A program made the translations under genes and the position numbers. The notes beneath the pieces are model-generated. The model made no database searches. It saw nothing but the letters and a program-made list of their open reading frames with translations, and was not told the origin of the DNA. A DNA stretch of 64,000 nucleotides from JBICHN01 sp043101845 (GTDB lineage: Bacteria > Planctomycetota > Phycisphaerae > Phycisphaerales > UBA5793), in contig JBICHN010000011.1 in assembly GCA_043101845.1 (NCBI GenBank), positions 2,046,001 through 2,110,000 of the forward strand, written 5' to 3'. This document shows, piece after piece, positions 7,813-15,924 of this stretch (positions are counted from its first letter, which is position 1; every line of letters begins with the position of its first letter).

Positions 7813-8952
7813 TCAGCCGCGCTCATTCATTGGCGTGTACGGCGCATTATGCGGGCCGACATACTCGGCGCGAGGACGCATGATCCGATTGTCGACGAGC
7901 TGCTCGATGACATGCCCCGTCCACCCGCTCACACGGCTCACCGCGAACATCGGCGTAAACAGATCGGTCTCGAGCCCGATGCAGTGGTAAGTCGTGGCCG
8001 AATAGAAATCGACATTCGGATAGATGCCCCGCGATCCGACCTTCGCCTCCATGACATCGGCGATCCGGGTGCTGATCTCATAGAGATCCATGTTGCCCGT
8101 CTGATCGGCGAGATCTTTTGCGAGGTTCTTGAGGAACACCGCGCGGGGGTCACGCGTCTTGTACACGCGGTGACCGAAGCCCATGATCTTCTCTTTTCGC
8201 GCGAGTTTGCCCTCGACGAAGGCGTCGACCTTGTCGACCGAGCCGATTTCCTTGAGCGTCTTCATGACGCGCTCGTTGGCCCCGCCGTGGAGCGGACCCT
8301 TGAGAGCGCCGATCGCCCCGGTGATCGTCGAATAGAGGTCGCTCATCGTCGAGCAGATCACGCGGGAGGTGAAAGTCGACGCGTTGAGTCCGTGGTCGGC
8401 GTGGAGAATGAGACAGATGTCGAGCGCCTGCTCCATCGTCTCGGTCGGCTTCTCTCCGTTGAGCATGTACATGAAGTTCGCGGCGAGGCCGAGGTTCGGA
8501 TCGGGCTCGACGAAGTCACGACCCTTCCGATGGGAATCGAAGTACGCGAGAATCGTCGGCATCTTCGCGAGAATGCGCACGCCCTTGTCACGCAGGGCGT
8601 CGGGATCGAGGTTGTCCGGATCATCATCGAAGAAGGACATCATGCTGACGCCGGTCCGGAGCACCGCCATGGGCGATGCGGACTTCGGAGTTGAGCGGAT
8701 GAAGTCCTTGATGCCTTCGGACAGCGCGTACTCGGCGCGAATCGCCGCGACGAAGGCGTCGAGTTCCTCCTGCTTCGGGAGACGGCGGTTCCAGAGAAGA
8801 AAGACCGTCTCTTCGAAGGAGCTGTTTTCGGCGAGGTCGGCGATCGGGATACCGACATACTCGAGGATGCCGTCGGTCCCGTTCACATAGGACATCTCCG
8901 TCGACGCCGCGATGACGCCTTCCAGACCCTTCGCCGCCGTTGCCGTGCTCAT
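7813..8952 (-). CDS. gltA: Citrate synthase
   Basis: It condenses acetyl-CoA and oxaloacetate to citrate at the entry of the TCA cycle. The 379-residue protein has the short bacterial type II/methylcitrate-synthase-like length. Catalytic regions are clear: LHADHGLNASTF (oxaloacetate-binding His), GPLHGGANE, MGFGHRVYKTRDPR (catalytic His with CoA-binding residues) and NVDFYSA (catalytic Asp). The start at 8952 gives MSTATAAKGLEGV; a 30-residue Arg-rich extension to 9042 is rejected. GGAGG lies upstream. Methylcitrate synthase is the main alternative, but no prp gene is nearby. Confidence 0.93.
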   Translation of the reverse strand: MSTATAAKGLEGVIAASTEMSYVNGTDGILEYVGIPIADLAENSSFEETVFLLWNRRLPKQEELDAFVAAIRAEYALSEGIKDFIRSTPKSASPMAVLRTGVSMMSFFDDDPDNLDPDALRDKGVRILAKMPTILAYFDSHRKGRDFVEPDPNLGLAANFMYMLNGEKPTETMEQALDICLILHADHGLNASTFTSRVICSTMSDLYSTITGAIGALKGPLHGGANERVMKTLKEIGSVDKVDAFVEGKLARKEKIMGFGHRVYKTRDPRAVFLKNLAKDLADQTGNMDLYEISTRIADVMEAKVGSRGIYPNVDFYSATTYHCIGLETDLFTPMFAVSRVSGWTGHVIEQLVDNRIMRPRAEYVGPHNAPYTPMNERG

Positions 8953-9182
8953 GATGGCTCCCAGGAGGAGGTAAATCCTGCGCCACGACAGTCGCCGGCG
9001 TCTCGAAGACTCCGGTCCGCCGACCTTCTCGCGGACGCTCAAAAATGCGGGGGATCGTAGGTGCGACGACTCCGTGCAGCAACCGCGTCACGACGCTCGA
9101 GAGACGGTTCGACCCGGTCATTCGCGAGCCGCTACGATCGACCGCAACCGCTTCCCACGCCTGAACGCTTGAACCGCCCTTC

Positions 9183-10418
9183 ATGATTCCACTCACGACT
9201 GATCGCCCGCAGAAGCGCCCGGCCACGGTGAACACGGCGCTGGTCATCATCAATGTCGTCATCGCGGTGATCGCGTCGGCTTCCAGCGAAGTTCGATTCT
9301 TCCTCGATGTGAATGCGAATCTCTTTTCCGAGACCATGCCGGTCTTCCGTGATCCGTACAACCCGTCGCTCTTCGAGTACGGGTCGCCGCATCTCTGGCA
9401 GTTCTTTACCTACCAGTTCCTGCATGCGGACGCGTTTCATCTGCTCGGCAACATGCTCTTTCTCTGGGTCTTCGGCGCCGCGGTGGAGGATCGTTTCGGC
9501 CACCTCGCGTATCTCCTGTTCTACCTGACCGCGGGCGTGATTGCCGGAGTCGGACATGTGCTGACCTCCGCCGCCCCGGTGCTCGGCGCGAGCGGAGCCG
9601 TGGCGGGGGTCACCGGCGCCTTTCTCGTGCTGTTCCCGAAGACGCACATTCGCGTATTGTGGCTCTTCTTCATGATCGGGATCATCGAGATTCCAAGCCT
9701 CTGGTTCATCGGCGCGAGCTTTGCGCTCGATGTGTACCACCAGATCGACGGCGCCGGTCGCGTCGCGTACATGGCGCACATCGCCGGGACGCTCTTCGGC
9801 GTCGCGATCGCGGGCGGACTGCTCTTCTCGCGGATCCTCGCGCGCGAACCGTATGACCTCGTCAGTCTCGTCACCCAGTGGAACCGGCGGCGAAAGTTCT
9901 CCGCGATGACGCAGGAGGGTTTCGATCCGTGGGCGGGCAAGACCAAGTCGCGCCGCGGGCCCGAGCGCCGCTCCGCCGAAGCGAAGAAGACCGGGAAGAG
10001 CGCGCGGCCGGCTCCGCCGCCGCCGGATCCTGCGGCGATCGAAGCGGCGCAGGCGCGAACTGAAATCGCCGATGCGCTCAACGCCGGCGACATCGAGGCC
10101 GCGGCGGCGCGGTATCGGAGGCTTCTCGATGAAGCGCCGCAGTCGGTGCTCAGTCAGGAGCGGCAACTCGAGATTGGCAACCACTTCTTCTCGGCGGAGC
10201 AATACGAGTATGCGGCGCGGGCGTATCGGCTGCTGCTCGACACCTATCCCACAGCCGATCCGCACGGACAGATTCGACTCATGCTCGGACTCATTCGGGT
10301 CCGGTATGCGCCGAACCCCGAGGAAGCGCAGGAGGCGCTCAAGGTCGCGGTTGAACGATTGCCCGGTGAATCCGACCAGGCGCTCGCCCGAGAACTCCTT
10401 ACCGAGCTGAACGAATGA
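9183..10418 (+). CDS. Rhomboid intramembrane serine protease with C-terminal TPR region
   Basis: This 411-residue membrane protease cleaves substrates within the bilayer. The N-terminal ~230 residues hold six predicted helices, including QFLHADAFHLLGNMLFLWVFG, the catalytic GASGAVAG (Ser137) and the catalytic His in YMAHIAGTLFG (His199). After a basic, Ala/Pro-rich linker (about 255-285) comes a helical C-terminal domain with TPR-like repeats (ALNAGDIEAAAARYRRLLDEAP, FSAEQYEYAARAYRLLLDTYP). That domain is probably cytoplasmic and a binding platform. The ATG at 9183 is the first in frame and gives a normal rhomboid N-terminus. Confidence 0.9.
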   Translation: MIPLTTDRPQKRPATVNTALVIINVVIAVIASASSEVRFFLDVNANLFSETMPVFRDPYNPSLFEYGSPHLWQFFTYQFLHADAFHLLGNMLFLWVFGAAVEDRFGHLAYLLFYLTAGVIAGVGHVLTSAAPVLGASGAVAGVTGAFLVLFPKTHIRVLWLFFMIGIIEIPSLWFIGASFALDVYHQIDGAGRVAYMAHIAGTLFGVAIAGGLLFSRILAREPYDLVSLVTQWNRRRKFSAMTQEGFDPWAGKTKSRRGPERRSAEAKKTGKSARPAPPPPDPAAIEAAQARTEIADALNAGDIEAAAARYRRLLDEAPQSVLSQERQLEIGNHFFSAEQYEYAARAYRLLLDTYPTADPHGQIRLMLGLIRVRYAPNPEEAQEALKVAVERLPGESDQALARELLTELNE

Positions 10419-10557
10419 GGCGGCCCGGGCCGCACAATCCTTGCAAATGACACAACCGATCCCGCACACGATCTCCTTTGGAATCGTGAATCGCTCCCGA
10501 CCTCGTTGAATTGGAGAGTCGGGGGAGCGACCCGACCCAGTCGAGGGAGGAACCATA

Positions 10558-11880
10558 ATGCGCTGTGATCGCCGAATGACCGGAATCTGTCTTCTTCTTT
10601 CAGCCGGTCTGTCCATTCCCGCAACGGCCCAGGGCGGAGACGCCACCCCCATCGATGAGATCGTCCTCTATGGCGTGGATCGGGTCGAGCAACAGTTGCT
10701 GCGATACCAGTTCGGTGACTCCAGTTGCGAGTGGCTCGGGCGGCTCCGTCTCACGGACGGTACGCCGGTCAACGGGATCGAGTGCCTCGCGTTCATTCCC
10801 GGTCGACCGTTCCTCTACGGAGTCTGGAATTACCACGATGATTCCCAGTCCAAGCTGGTCAAGATCGATCTCTTCTCCGGCGAGGTTTCGCCCTTCCCGA
10901 GTGATCTCGGCTTCGGAGGCGTACGCAGCCTTACGGTGATCATGGAATCGGACGCCGGCGAAGGTGGAGGGAACGGGGATCCGAATGGTCCCGAGTCCGC
11001 CATTCTCGCGGATTCGAAGGGCGTTGACGCCTACGAGATTTCGTTCCTAGGCGTTGACTACAACGCGGACGGCACGAGTTCATGGAATTATCGTGTGCGC
11101 GAACTTCCCACAGGAAAGGACCTCAGCCATTGGAACCTCGCTCTCGCCGACGAGCACCAGGTGATGGCGGGCACGACTTCCGGATATGACCGGGGCCGCG
11201 ATGGGTCAACCGGCTTCATTGGCATCAAGTGGGATGTCGCCGACGGGTTCAGTGACGAAGTGTTCACCATCGTGCTCGACCGTCACTATGAGTCCACGAC
11301 CATTGATGTTCTCGCCAAGGGCGGCAATCGGCATGACACGGATGTGATCGCCGGCCCCGGTATTGGGATTCGCGAGCCCGCCGGAAATGGCGAGCCGGCG
11401 CTGCGCCTGTTCGCGACGAGTTCGCACGATAACGGCCAGACCGATCTTGTCACGATCGATCCCGATACGGGCGAGGGGGTCGGAAAAATGTCGCTCAGTC
11501 GAGCGTACGACGGTCTTGCGGCGGGGCCGTCAGGACAGCTCTACGCGGTCACTCACGATGAACTCTGGCTCGTCGATCCGGCAAGCGGTTCGGAGAGCCT
11601 GGTCGCCGAGCAAGACTACACGGGACTGTGCGCTCTCGAGTGCGCGTTCGGGGCCGATGGCGGCGCCATCGAGATTCCCGGTTATGATCCGAGTTACGGA
11701 GCCAACGGCGCCCTCTTCGGATTCAGTGCCAATCAACACGAACTGCTTCTGTTCGATCCGCACTCTGGAACGGGATTGACCTACTCCGTGCCCTTGTCAG
11801 CGCATGAGACCACCGGGCTTGTCTTCGTTCATTATGGTCGGGATGTACGGTGGACGACCGCCCAGGCCAGCTACGACTGA
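10558..11880 (+). CDS. Secreted protein of unknown function, beta-propeller-like
   Basis: This 440-residue exported protein has a signal peptide over residues 1-25 (ATAQ). The rest is rich in short strands with repeated motifs of the form LxxIDPxTGE or LVxIDLFSGE (KLVKIDLFSGEVSPF, DLVTIDPDTGEGVGKM, ELWLVDPASGSESLV, ELLLFDPHSGTGLTY), spaced like blades of a beta-propeller. No catalytic motif was recognised. AGGGAGGAACC lies just upstream of the ATG. A GC-rich hairpin follows 33 bp after the stop. It is probably a cell-surface or periplasmic binding protein; this is an inference from fold type only. Confidence 0.55.
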   Translation: MRCDRRMTGICLLLSAGLSIPATAQGGDATPIDEIVLYGVDRVEQQLLRYQFGDSSCEWLGRLRLTDGTPVNGIECLAFIPGRPFLYGVWNYHDDSQSKLVKIDLFSGEVSPFPSDLGFGGVRSLTVIMESDAGEGGGNGDPNGPESAILADSKGVDAYEISFLGVDYNADGTSSWNYRVRELPTGKDLSHWNLALADEHQVMAGTTSGYDRGRDGSTGFIGIKWDVADGFSDEVFTIVLDRHYESTTIDVLAKGGNRHDTDVIAGPGIGIREPAGNGEPALRLFATSSHDNGQTDLVTIDPDTGEGVGKMSLSRAYDGLAAGPSGQLYAVTHDELWLVDPASGSESLVAEQDYTGLCALECAFGADGGAIEIPGYDPSYGANGALFGFSANQHELLLFDPHSGTGLTYSVPLSAHETTGLVFVHYGRDVRWTTAQASYD

Positions 11881-11912
11881 TTCGACACGCGACGCCGAAA
11901 GCTGAAGGTTTC

Positions 11913-11939
11913 AACGGCCGCCCGAACAGGGCGGCCGTT
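11913..11939 (+). terminator. Hairpin terminator after secreted propeller-like protein
   Basis: An 11-bp perfect stem (11913-11923 with 11929-11939) with a 5-base loop ends in TTG. It ends the 10558 gene transcript. Confidence 0.7.
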
Positions 11940-12046
11940 GTCGTAGTCTCATGCAGCGGGACCGACTCGTTCCCTACTTGTAGTCGTTCGCACTGAGTCT
12001 TGTCAGCCAGGAGAATCGAGGCGCGCCAACAAGCGAAGAATATCGT

Positions 12047-12454
12047 TCACAGAGACGCAGGGAGGGCGTTCACTTTGACCTGCGGCTTCGGCATTGCACT
12101 CTTTCGCGCCTCGAAGACGACCCCGGCGCTCTGCAGCGCACTCATGAGCCGATAGATATTCATGAGGGATTCGAGCCGCTCGGTCGGGCCGACAAGCCGC
12201 AGAGTGGCGCCGGCGGGCCGGGCTCGGCGTGCGAGCAGCACGAGACCGGCGAGCAGAGCCGAATCCACCTCTTCCGCTCCGGAAAGGTCGACGACAAGCT
12301 CGCGACGACCCGCCTCGAGCGCCGACTCGCCCCAGCGGACCATGTCGCGAATGCGATCATGCTCGGTCATGTCGCCAGCGGCGCCGAAGACCCGCGACAC
12401 GCGTCGAGGCCGGAGGAACCGTCCAACCCTCCCTGGTTGGGTAAAAATGCTCAT
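12047..12454 (-). CDS. STAS-domain protein (anti-anti-sigma-factor-like)
   Basis: This 135-residue cytoplasmic protein contains a STAS domain. The core reads RRELVVDLSGAEEVDSALLAGLVLLARRARPAGATLRLVGPTERLESLMNIYRL, with the VDSALL position corresponding to the phosphorylatable Ser of SpoIIAA-like proteins. Such proteins normally bind anti-sigma-factor kinases in partner-switching circuits. No kinase or sigma factor gene is adjacent. The ATG at 12454 was preferred to an in-frame start at 12532, which adds unrelated residues. It diverges from the M24 peptidase gene across a long inverted repeat. Confidence 0.7.
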   Translation of the reverse strand: MSIFTQPGRVGRFLRPRRVSRVFGAAGDMTEHDRIRDMVRWGESALEAGRRELVVDLSGAEEVDSALLAGLVLLARRARPAGATLRLVGPTERLESLMNIYRLMSALQSAGVVFEARKSAMPKPQVKVNALPASL

Positions 12455-12538
12455 CTTTCGCTTCGCCAATCCGGGCGGCGGGTTCCCGCTCCTGCCATCC
12501 CGGACCGCCGCTTCATATGCCCGGGACTGCAATATCTA

Positions 12539-12579
12539 TTGTGATCGAGACTTGCGGAATTGCAAGGACCGATTCACAA
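12539..12579. promoter_or_regulatory. 41-bp imperfect inverted repeat in a divergent promoter region
   Basis: The outer arms TTGTGA-TCG and CGAT-TCACAA pair with one bulge, and the inner arms CTTGC and GCAAG pair around GGAATT. The repeat lies between the STAS gene (start 12454) and the M24 peptidase gene (start 12655). The outer half-sites are identical to those of the dyad at 2239-2256 but are 29 bp apart. It could be an operator pair or a transcript hairpin. Confidence 0.45.
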
Positions 12580-12654
12580 ACCGCGGCCCCCGCCGACTTG
12601 ATTCGATGGGTGGCGACGCCAAGCTTCCTCGATTCAACGCTCGGGAGACCGCTT

Positions 12655-13797
12655 ATGGGACATACTACGCTGCTCGCCGGCTATCCCAATCGATATCCGA
12701 CCGTCTACCACCGAATTCGTCTCGCCGCCGGGGACATGACCGTGGTCATCGACGACGAGGCCGGCCGCCGAACGGTCATCATCCGCAATATTGAACTCGA
12801 ACGGGTCCGCCAGGCGGGTCGGGTCGACGAGGCGCTGGCGCCGGAAGAGATCGTTCCAGCGGACCGGCTGAGCCCCGACCGCAATACCTCGTTCGCTCAG
12901 GCGGCGGCGGCGCTCCTCAAGCAACGCGGTGTCACAAGCGTTCGCAGCGACCAGATGCTCCCGCTCCTCTTTGTCGATGTGCTCGGGGAGAGCGGGATCG
13001 AAGTGGAATGCGACCGCGGTCTTGGCGTGCTCGAGCGGCGAAGAAAGGACGACTGGGAGGTCGAGCAACTCCGAACCGCGCAGCGCGCGACCGAGGGATC
13101 GATCCGCCATGCGTTCGAACTCATGCGTGACGCCGAAGTCCGCGATGACACCCTCTTCGACGATGGAGAACCGCTGACGAGCGAACGCCTCCGCGCTGCG
13201 ATCTCGATGTACCTCATGCAGCGCGGCGTCGCGACCCCCGATGACTCCATCGCCGCGGCCGGACCGATCGGCGCCGACTGTCACCAGCATGGCGCGGGAC
13301 CGATCCGCATCGGCCAGCCCGTCATCATCGATGTGTTTCCGATCGACCTGCATTCGCGCTATCACGGCGATTGCACGCGAACGCTGTGTCGCGGACCGAT
13401 CTCCGCGCCGCTTCGGGAAATGCACGAGGCGGTCGTCGAAGCGAAAGCCGCGGCGATCGAGGTGTGCCGAACGGGCGCCACAGGCGCCGAGGTGCACCGC
13501 GCCGTCAAGGATCTCTTCACCGAGCGCGGCTATCGAATCGGGCTGCCCCTGCCGAACGATCCACCCGAAACTGTTTTCTACCCGCACGGAACGGGACACG
13601 GCATCGGGCTCGAAGTGCATGAGCCGCCGCTGCTCGATGATCGGGGTGTCGAACTTGTCGAGGGTGATGCGCTCACCGTGGAGCCCGCGCTCTATCGTCG
13701 CGACCTCGGCGGCGTACGAGTCGAGGATCTGGTCATCGTCCGCGCGAACGGCTGTGAGAATCTCAACGAACTGCCGGAGGGACTCTGGTGGGACTGA
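12655..13797 (+). CDS. M24 family metallopeptidase (Xaa-Pro aminopeptidase-like)
   Basis: This 380-residue pita-bread-fold enzyme likely cleaves an N-terminal residue before proline or a related bond. All five metal ligands are visible: the two Asp residues in IIDVFPIDLHSRYHGDCTRT, His in GTGHGIGLEVHE, Glu in LTVEPALY and Glu in GVRVEDLV. The N-terminal domain (about residues 1-150) resembles the creatinase-type N-domain. The ATG at 12655 has GGGAG 8 bases upstream; the frame opens from 12517 but that part is not similar to the family. It is convergent with the Fe-S carrier gene across a hairpin. Confidence 0.85.
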   Translation: MGHTTLLAGYPNRYPTVYHRIRLAAGDMTVVIDDEAGRRTVIIRNIELERVRQAGRVDEALAPEEIVPADRLSPDRNTSFAQAAAALLKQRGVTSVRSDQMLPLLFVDVLGESGIEVECDRGLGVLERRRKDDWEVEQLRTAQRATEGSIRHAFELMRDAEVRDDTLFDDGEPLTSERLRAAISMYLMQRGVATPDDSIAAAGPIGADCHQHGAGPIRIGQPVIIDVFPIDLHSRYHGDCTRTLCRGPISAPLREMHEAVVEAKAAAIEVCRTGATGAEVHRAVKDLFTERGYRIGLPLPNDPPETVFYPHGTGHGIGLEVHEPPLLDDRGVELVEGDALTVEPALYRRDLGGVRVEDLVIVRANGCENLNELPEGLWWD

Positions 13798-13834
13798 CGG
13801 GGCCGTACCCCTCCGGCGCCCACGGCAAAAAGAA

Positions 13835-13868
13835 GTCCATGGCTCAGCGAGATAGCCGAACCATGGAC
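13835..13868. terminator. Hairpin between convergent genes
   Basis: GTCCATGG (13835-13842) pairs with CCATGGAC (13861-13868), with a further inner GGCT/AGCC pairing. It lies between the convergent M24 peptidase and Fe-S carrier genes and may end transcription from both sides. There is no clear U-run. Confidence 0.5.
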
Positions 13869-13944
13869 ATCGGGGGGGGAGGCTTGGTTGTCGCCGCGGC
13901 GGCGTGAGGTCTAACGGTTTACCACCCGCCGGTCGGCGCGTCAA

Positions 13945-14277
13945 TCATGCAGTGAACGAACTTCCGCACCCACAGGTGCTCGAAGCGTTGGGGTTGTTGA
14001 ACACGAATCCGCGACCCATGATCTCATCCTTGAAGTCGATGCTGGTACCGTCGAGGTAAAGCAGTGACTTCGGGTCGCACACGACCTGGATCCCGTGAAT
14101 CTCAAAGATCTCATCCGTGGGACGCTGGGTTTCCGTGAGGTCGAGCACATAGCTGAAACCCGAGCATCCGCCGCCCTTGACGCCGACGCGCAGTCGAACG
14201 CTTTCCGCGTCCAGCTCCTGTTGCTGGATGATCGTCTTGATCTCGCGGGCGGCTTTCTCAGTCAGGGAGATGCCCAA
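13945..14277 (-). CDS. HesB/IscA/ErpA-type iron-sulfur cluster carrier
   Basis: This 110-residue A-type carrier transfers Fe-S clusters to apoproteins. The three conserved cysteines are present in GGGCSGFSY and the C-terminal CGCGSSF. The chosen start is a TTG at 14277: it gives MGISLTEKAAREI, the usual family N-terminus, and AAGGGG lies 6 bases upstream. An ATG at 14307 adds ten residues but has no ribosome site. No isc or suf genes are adjacent. The ErpA-versus-IscA distinction cannot be made from sequence alone. Confidence 0.88.
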   Translation of the reverse strand: MGISLTEKAAREIKTIIQQQELDAESVRLRVGVKGGGCSGFSYVLDLTETQRPTDEIFEIHGIQVVCDPKSLLYLDGTSIDFKDEIMGRGFVFNNPNASSTCGCGSSFTA

Positions 14278-14399
14278 TAGAGACCCCTTCCATTTCGAAA
14301 ACAGCATAACGGCCAATCGACTGCCTGTCACATTCTTTTTACGGTTCTACGACTCGCCGCAGCCGATCATAGGCGGTTCGCCTGGCCACGGGCTACCGA

Positions 14400-15323
14400 T
14401 TATCGGGCCCTCGACGCCTCCGAATTCACCGGCGCCACGCTGGCGCCCGCGGAAGGGCCCTTCAGAATGGACTCGCGCAACTTGCTCTGGGCGACGGGGT
14501 TCTCGACGCCATGACGGCATCGGACCGGAAGGTCAGTTCGGCGGAACCGTTCGTATCCGGGAAACTCATTCCACGGAATCGGCGCTCGCGTCGGATGGTA
14601 GAGGTGCATCACCGGGATCTGTCGAATCGCCACGATCGAATCGGCCCCCGCCTGATACGCCCGCCGGCCCAGGTCATCGTCCTCCTGACCGTATCCCTCG
14701 TACTCCTCGTCGCAGCCGTTGATCTCGAGATAGAGATCGAAGCGAATCGAGAAGTGCCCGCCGACGATCTTCGGCTTGTGCGATTTGGCCAGACCGAGTC
14801 GCCGCAACTTCTGATGCCACGAAGCGCGGCGATGTTCTCGTTCGAGCGTCGATCGGTCCGATTCGGTTGGCTCAAGCCGCTCGGCGCCTGTTCGAAGCTC
14901 GTCGAGGTTGATGGCATTCGTACGCGCCTCCGACATCATGACGCGCGACGCGACCACGAGTCCGTGATCGCCACCCAAGGTCGCGTGGTTCTCAACCGTG
15001 GCCGCGGGCGGAAAGGTGTCTCCGTCAAGGATGAGAAGTCGCCCGGATTCGTGCCCGGCCCCGATGAGCGAACGGACGGCGTTGTTGCGCACCTGGCTGA
15101 TTCGCGCGACACCCTGATGCTCGCGCCGTACATACCGAATCTCGAGCCCGTAGTGCTCGGCGCAGGATTCGAGCAGTCCGTCAATTTCGTCATCGACGAC
15201 ATCGGCCGTGACGGTGAGCGTCGTCGGCTTCCGGGATTGCCGCGCGACACCGATCAGCACGGCTTCAAGGTGACGGGTCGTATGCGTGGGAATGATGAGA
15301 TGGATATCGGGCGGGATGGTCAC
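14400..15323 (-). CDS. Glycosyltransferase family 2 protein
   Basis: This 307-residue GT-A fold enzyme begins with HLIIPTHTTRHLEAVLIGVARQS, the nucleotide-sugar entry strand. A DGD motif (LLILDGDTFPP) would bind the metal, and the C-terminal GYGQEDDDLGRRAYQAG supplies the probable catalytic base, as in galactosyltransferase-like family 2 enzymes. It starts at a GTG. It is probably cytoplasmic and involved in polysaccharide or glycan assembly; donor and acceptor are unknown. The next gene upstream on the same strand is a small unknown protein about 60 bp away. Confidence 0.8.
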   Translation of the reverse strand: MTIPPDIHLIIPTHTTRHLEAVLIGVARQSRKPTTLTVTADVVDDEIDGLLESCAEHYGLEIRYVRREHQGVARISQVRNNAVRSLIGAGHESGRLLILDGDTFPPAATVENHATLGGDHGLVVASRVMMSEARTNAINLDELRTGAERLEPTESDRSTLEREHRRASWHQKLRRLGLAKSHKPKIVGGHFSIRFDLYLEINGCDEEYEGYGQEDDDLGRRAYQAGADSIVAIRQIPVMHLYHPTRAPIPWNEFPGYERFRRTDLPVRCRHGVENPVAQSKLRESILKGPSAGASVAPVNSEASRAR

Positions 15324-15384
15324 CGATGTCGATCCATTCGCGTTGAGACGAGATCGGGACCGCCGATCAACGCGGAAGCCTCAG

Positions 15385-15699
15385 CTACGGCTTGACGCCC
15401 GCTTTGACCTTCTGGCGGAGCCGTGCGAGGGCGTAGATCGCCGCCTCGCGTTCGCTCGCTCCGACGACGGCCCCGGCAGGCGCGCCTTGCGCGTCACTCC
15501 ATTCCGCGCGATAACAGTCGAAGAGCTGGACGAAACGAATATTCAGTTCGTAACCGAGCTGGGCGAATTCCTGCTGCACTCGAACCACACTCGGGAAGAT
15601 CCGTCCGTCGTCGGCGTGTTCGCAACCCGTCGAATCGAGGCCGGCCCATCCGGTCGAATACAACTCGTCGATCGCCGGTTCCAGACCGCTTTCCGACAT
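15385..15699 (-). CDS. Small unknown protein
   Basis: This 104-residue protein is not recognised. It is acidic to neutral with predicted helices at QEFAQLGYELNIRFVQLFDCYRAEW and SEREAAIYALARLRQKVKAG, and two Cys residues. The ATG at 15699 has GGACGAG upstream. It lies about 60 bp upstream of the glycosyltransferase on the same strand, so the two may be co-transcribed, and diverges from the MoxR-type ATPase gene. Codon use matches its neighbours. Confidence 0.55.
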   Translation of the reverse strand: MSESGLEPAIDELYSTGWAGLDSTGCEHADDGRIFPSVVRVQQEFAQLGYELNIRFVQLFDCYRAEWSDAQGAPAGAVVGASEREAAIYALARLRQKVKAGVKP

Positions 15700-15924
15700 T
15701 GCTTCTCGTCCTTTCGACGCCGCGTGGACGAGTCGGGCGGGACGAAGATCACCAACTCGCCGGAGCGGCAGTTTGGGGCGCCGCGGGCTCCATGGGGCCC
15801 AGCCATCATAGCCGAATCCTCGTTCGTGGACGATGGGGAATCCGTTGACCCTCGTGTCGCGTCCGCGCTAGCGTTTCGCGAGGACGGTTTCAATCGGTCG
15901 AACAATCCATCTCCCACGGTGAAC

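Noticed and set aside
10420..10433. 14-bp perfect GC palindrome after the rhomboid gene
   Set aside because: It has no loop and no following U-run, so it is a weak terminator candidate; reported here only.
9132..10652. 506-codon open frame on the minus strand
   Set aside because: Antisense to the rhomboid protease gene, which has the catalytic Ser and His motifs on the plus strand.
12634..13944. 436-codon open frame on the minus strand
   Set aside because: Antisense to the M24 peptidase, whose metal ligands are all present in the plus-strand frame.
15286..15924. Long N-terminal extension of the MoxR/chelatase-type ATPase
   Set aside because: The extension is antisense to the small unknown protein and glycosyltransferase, is Arg-rich, and ends just before a good internal ATG at 15925.
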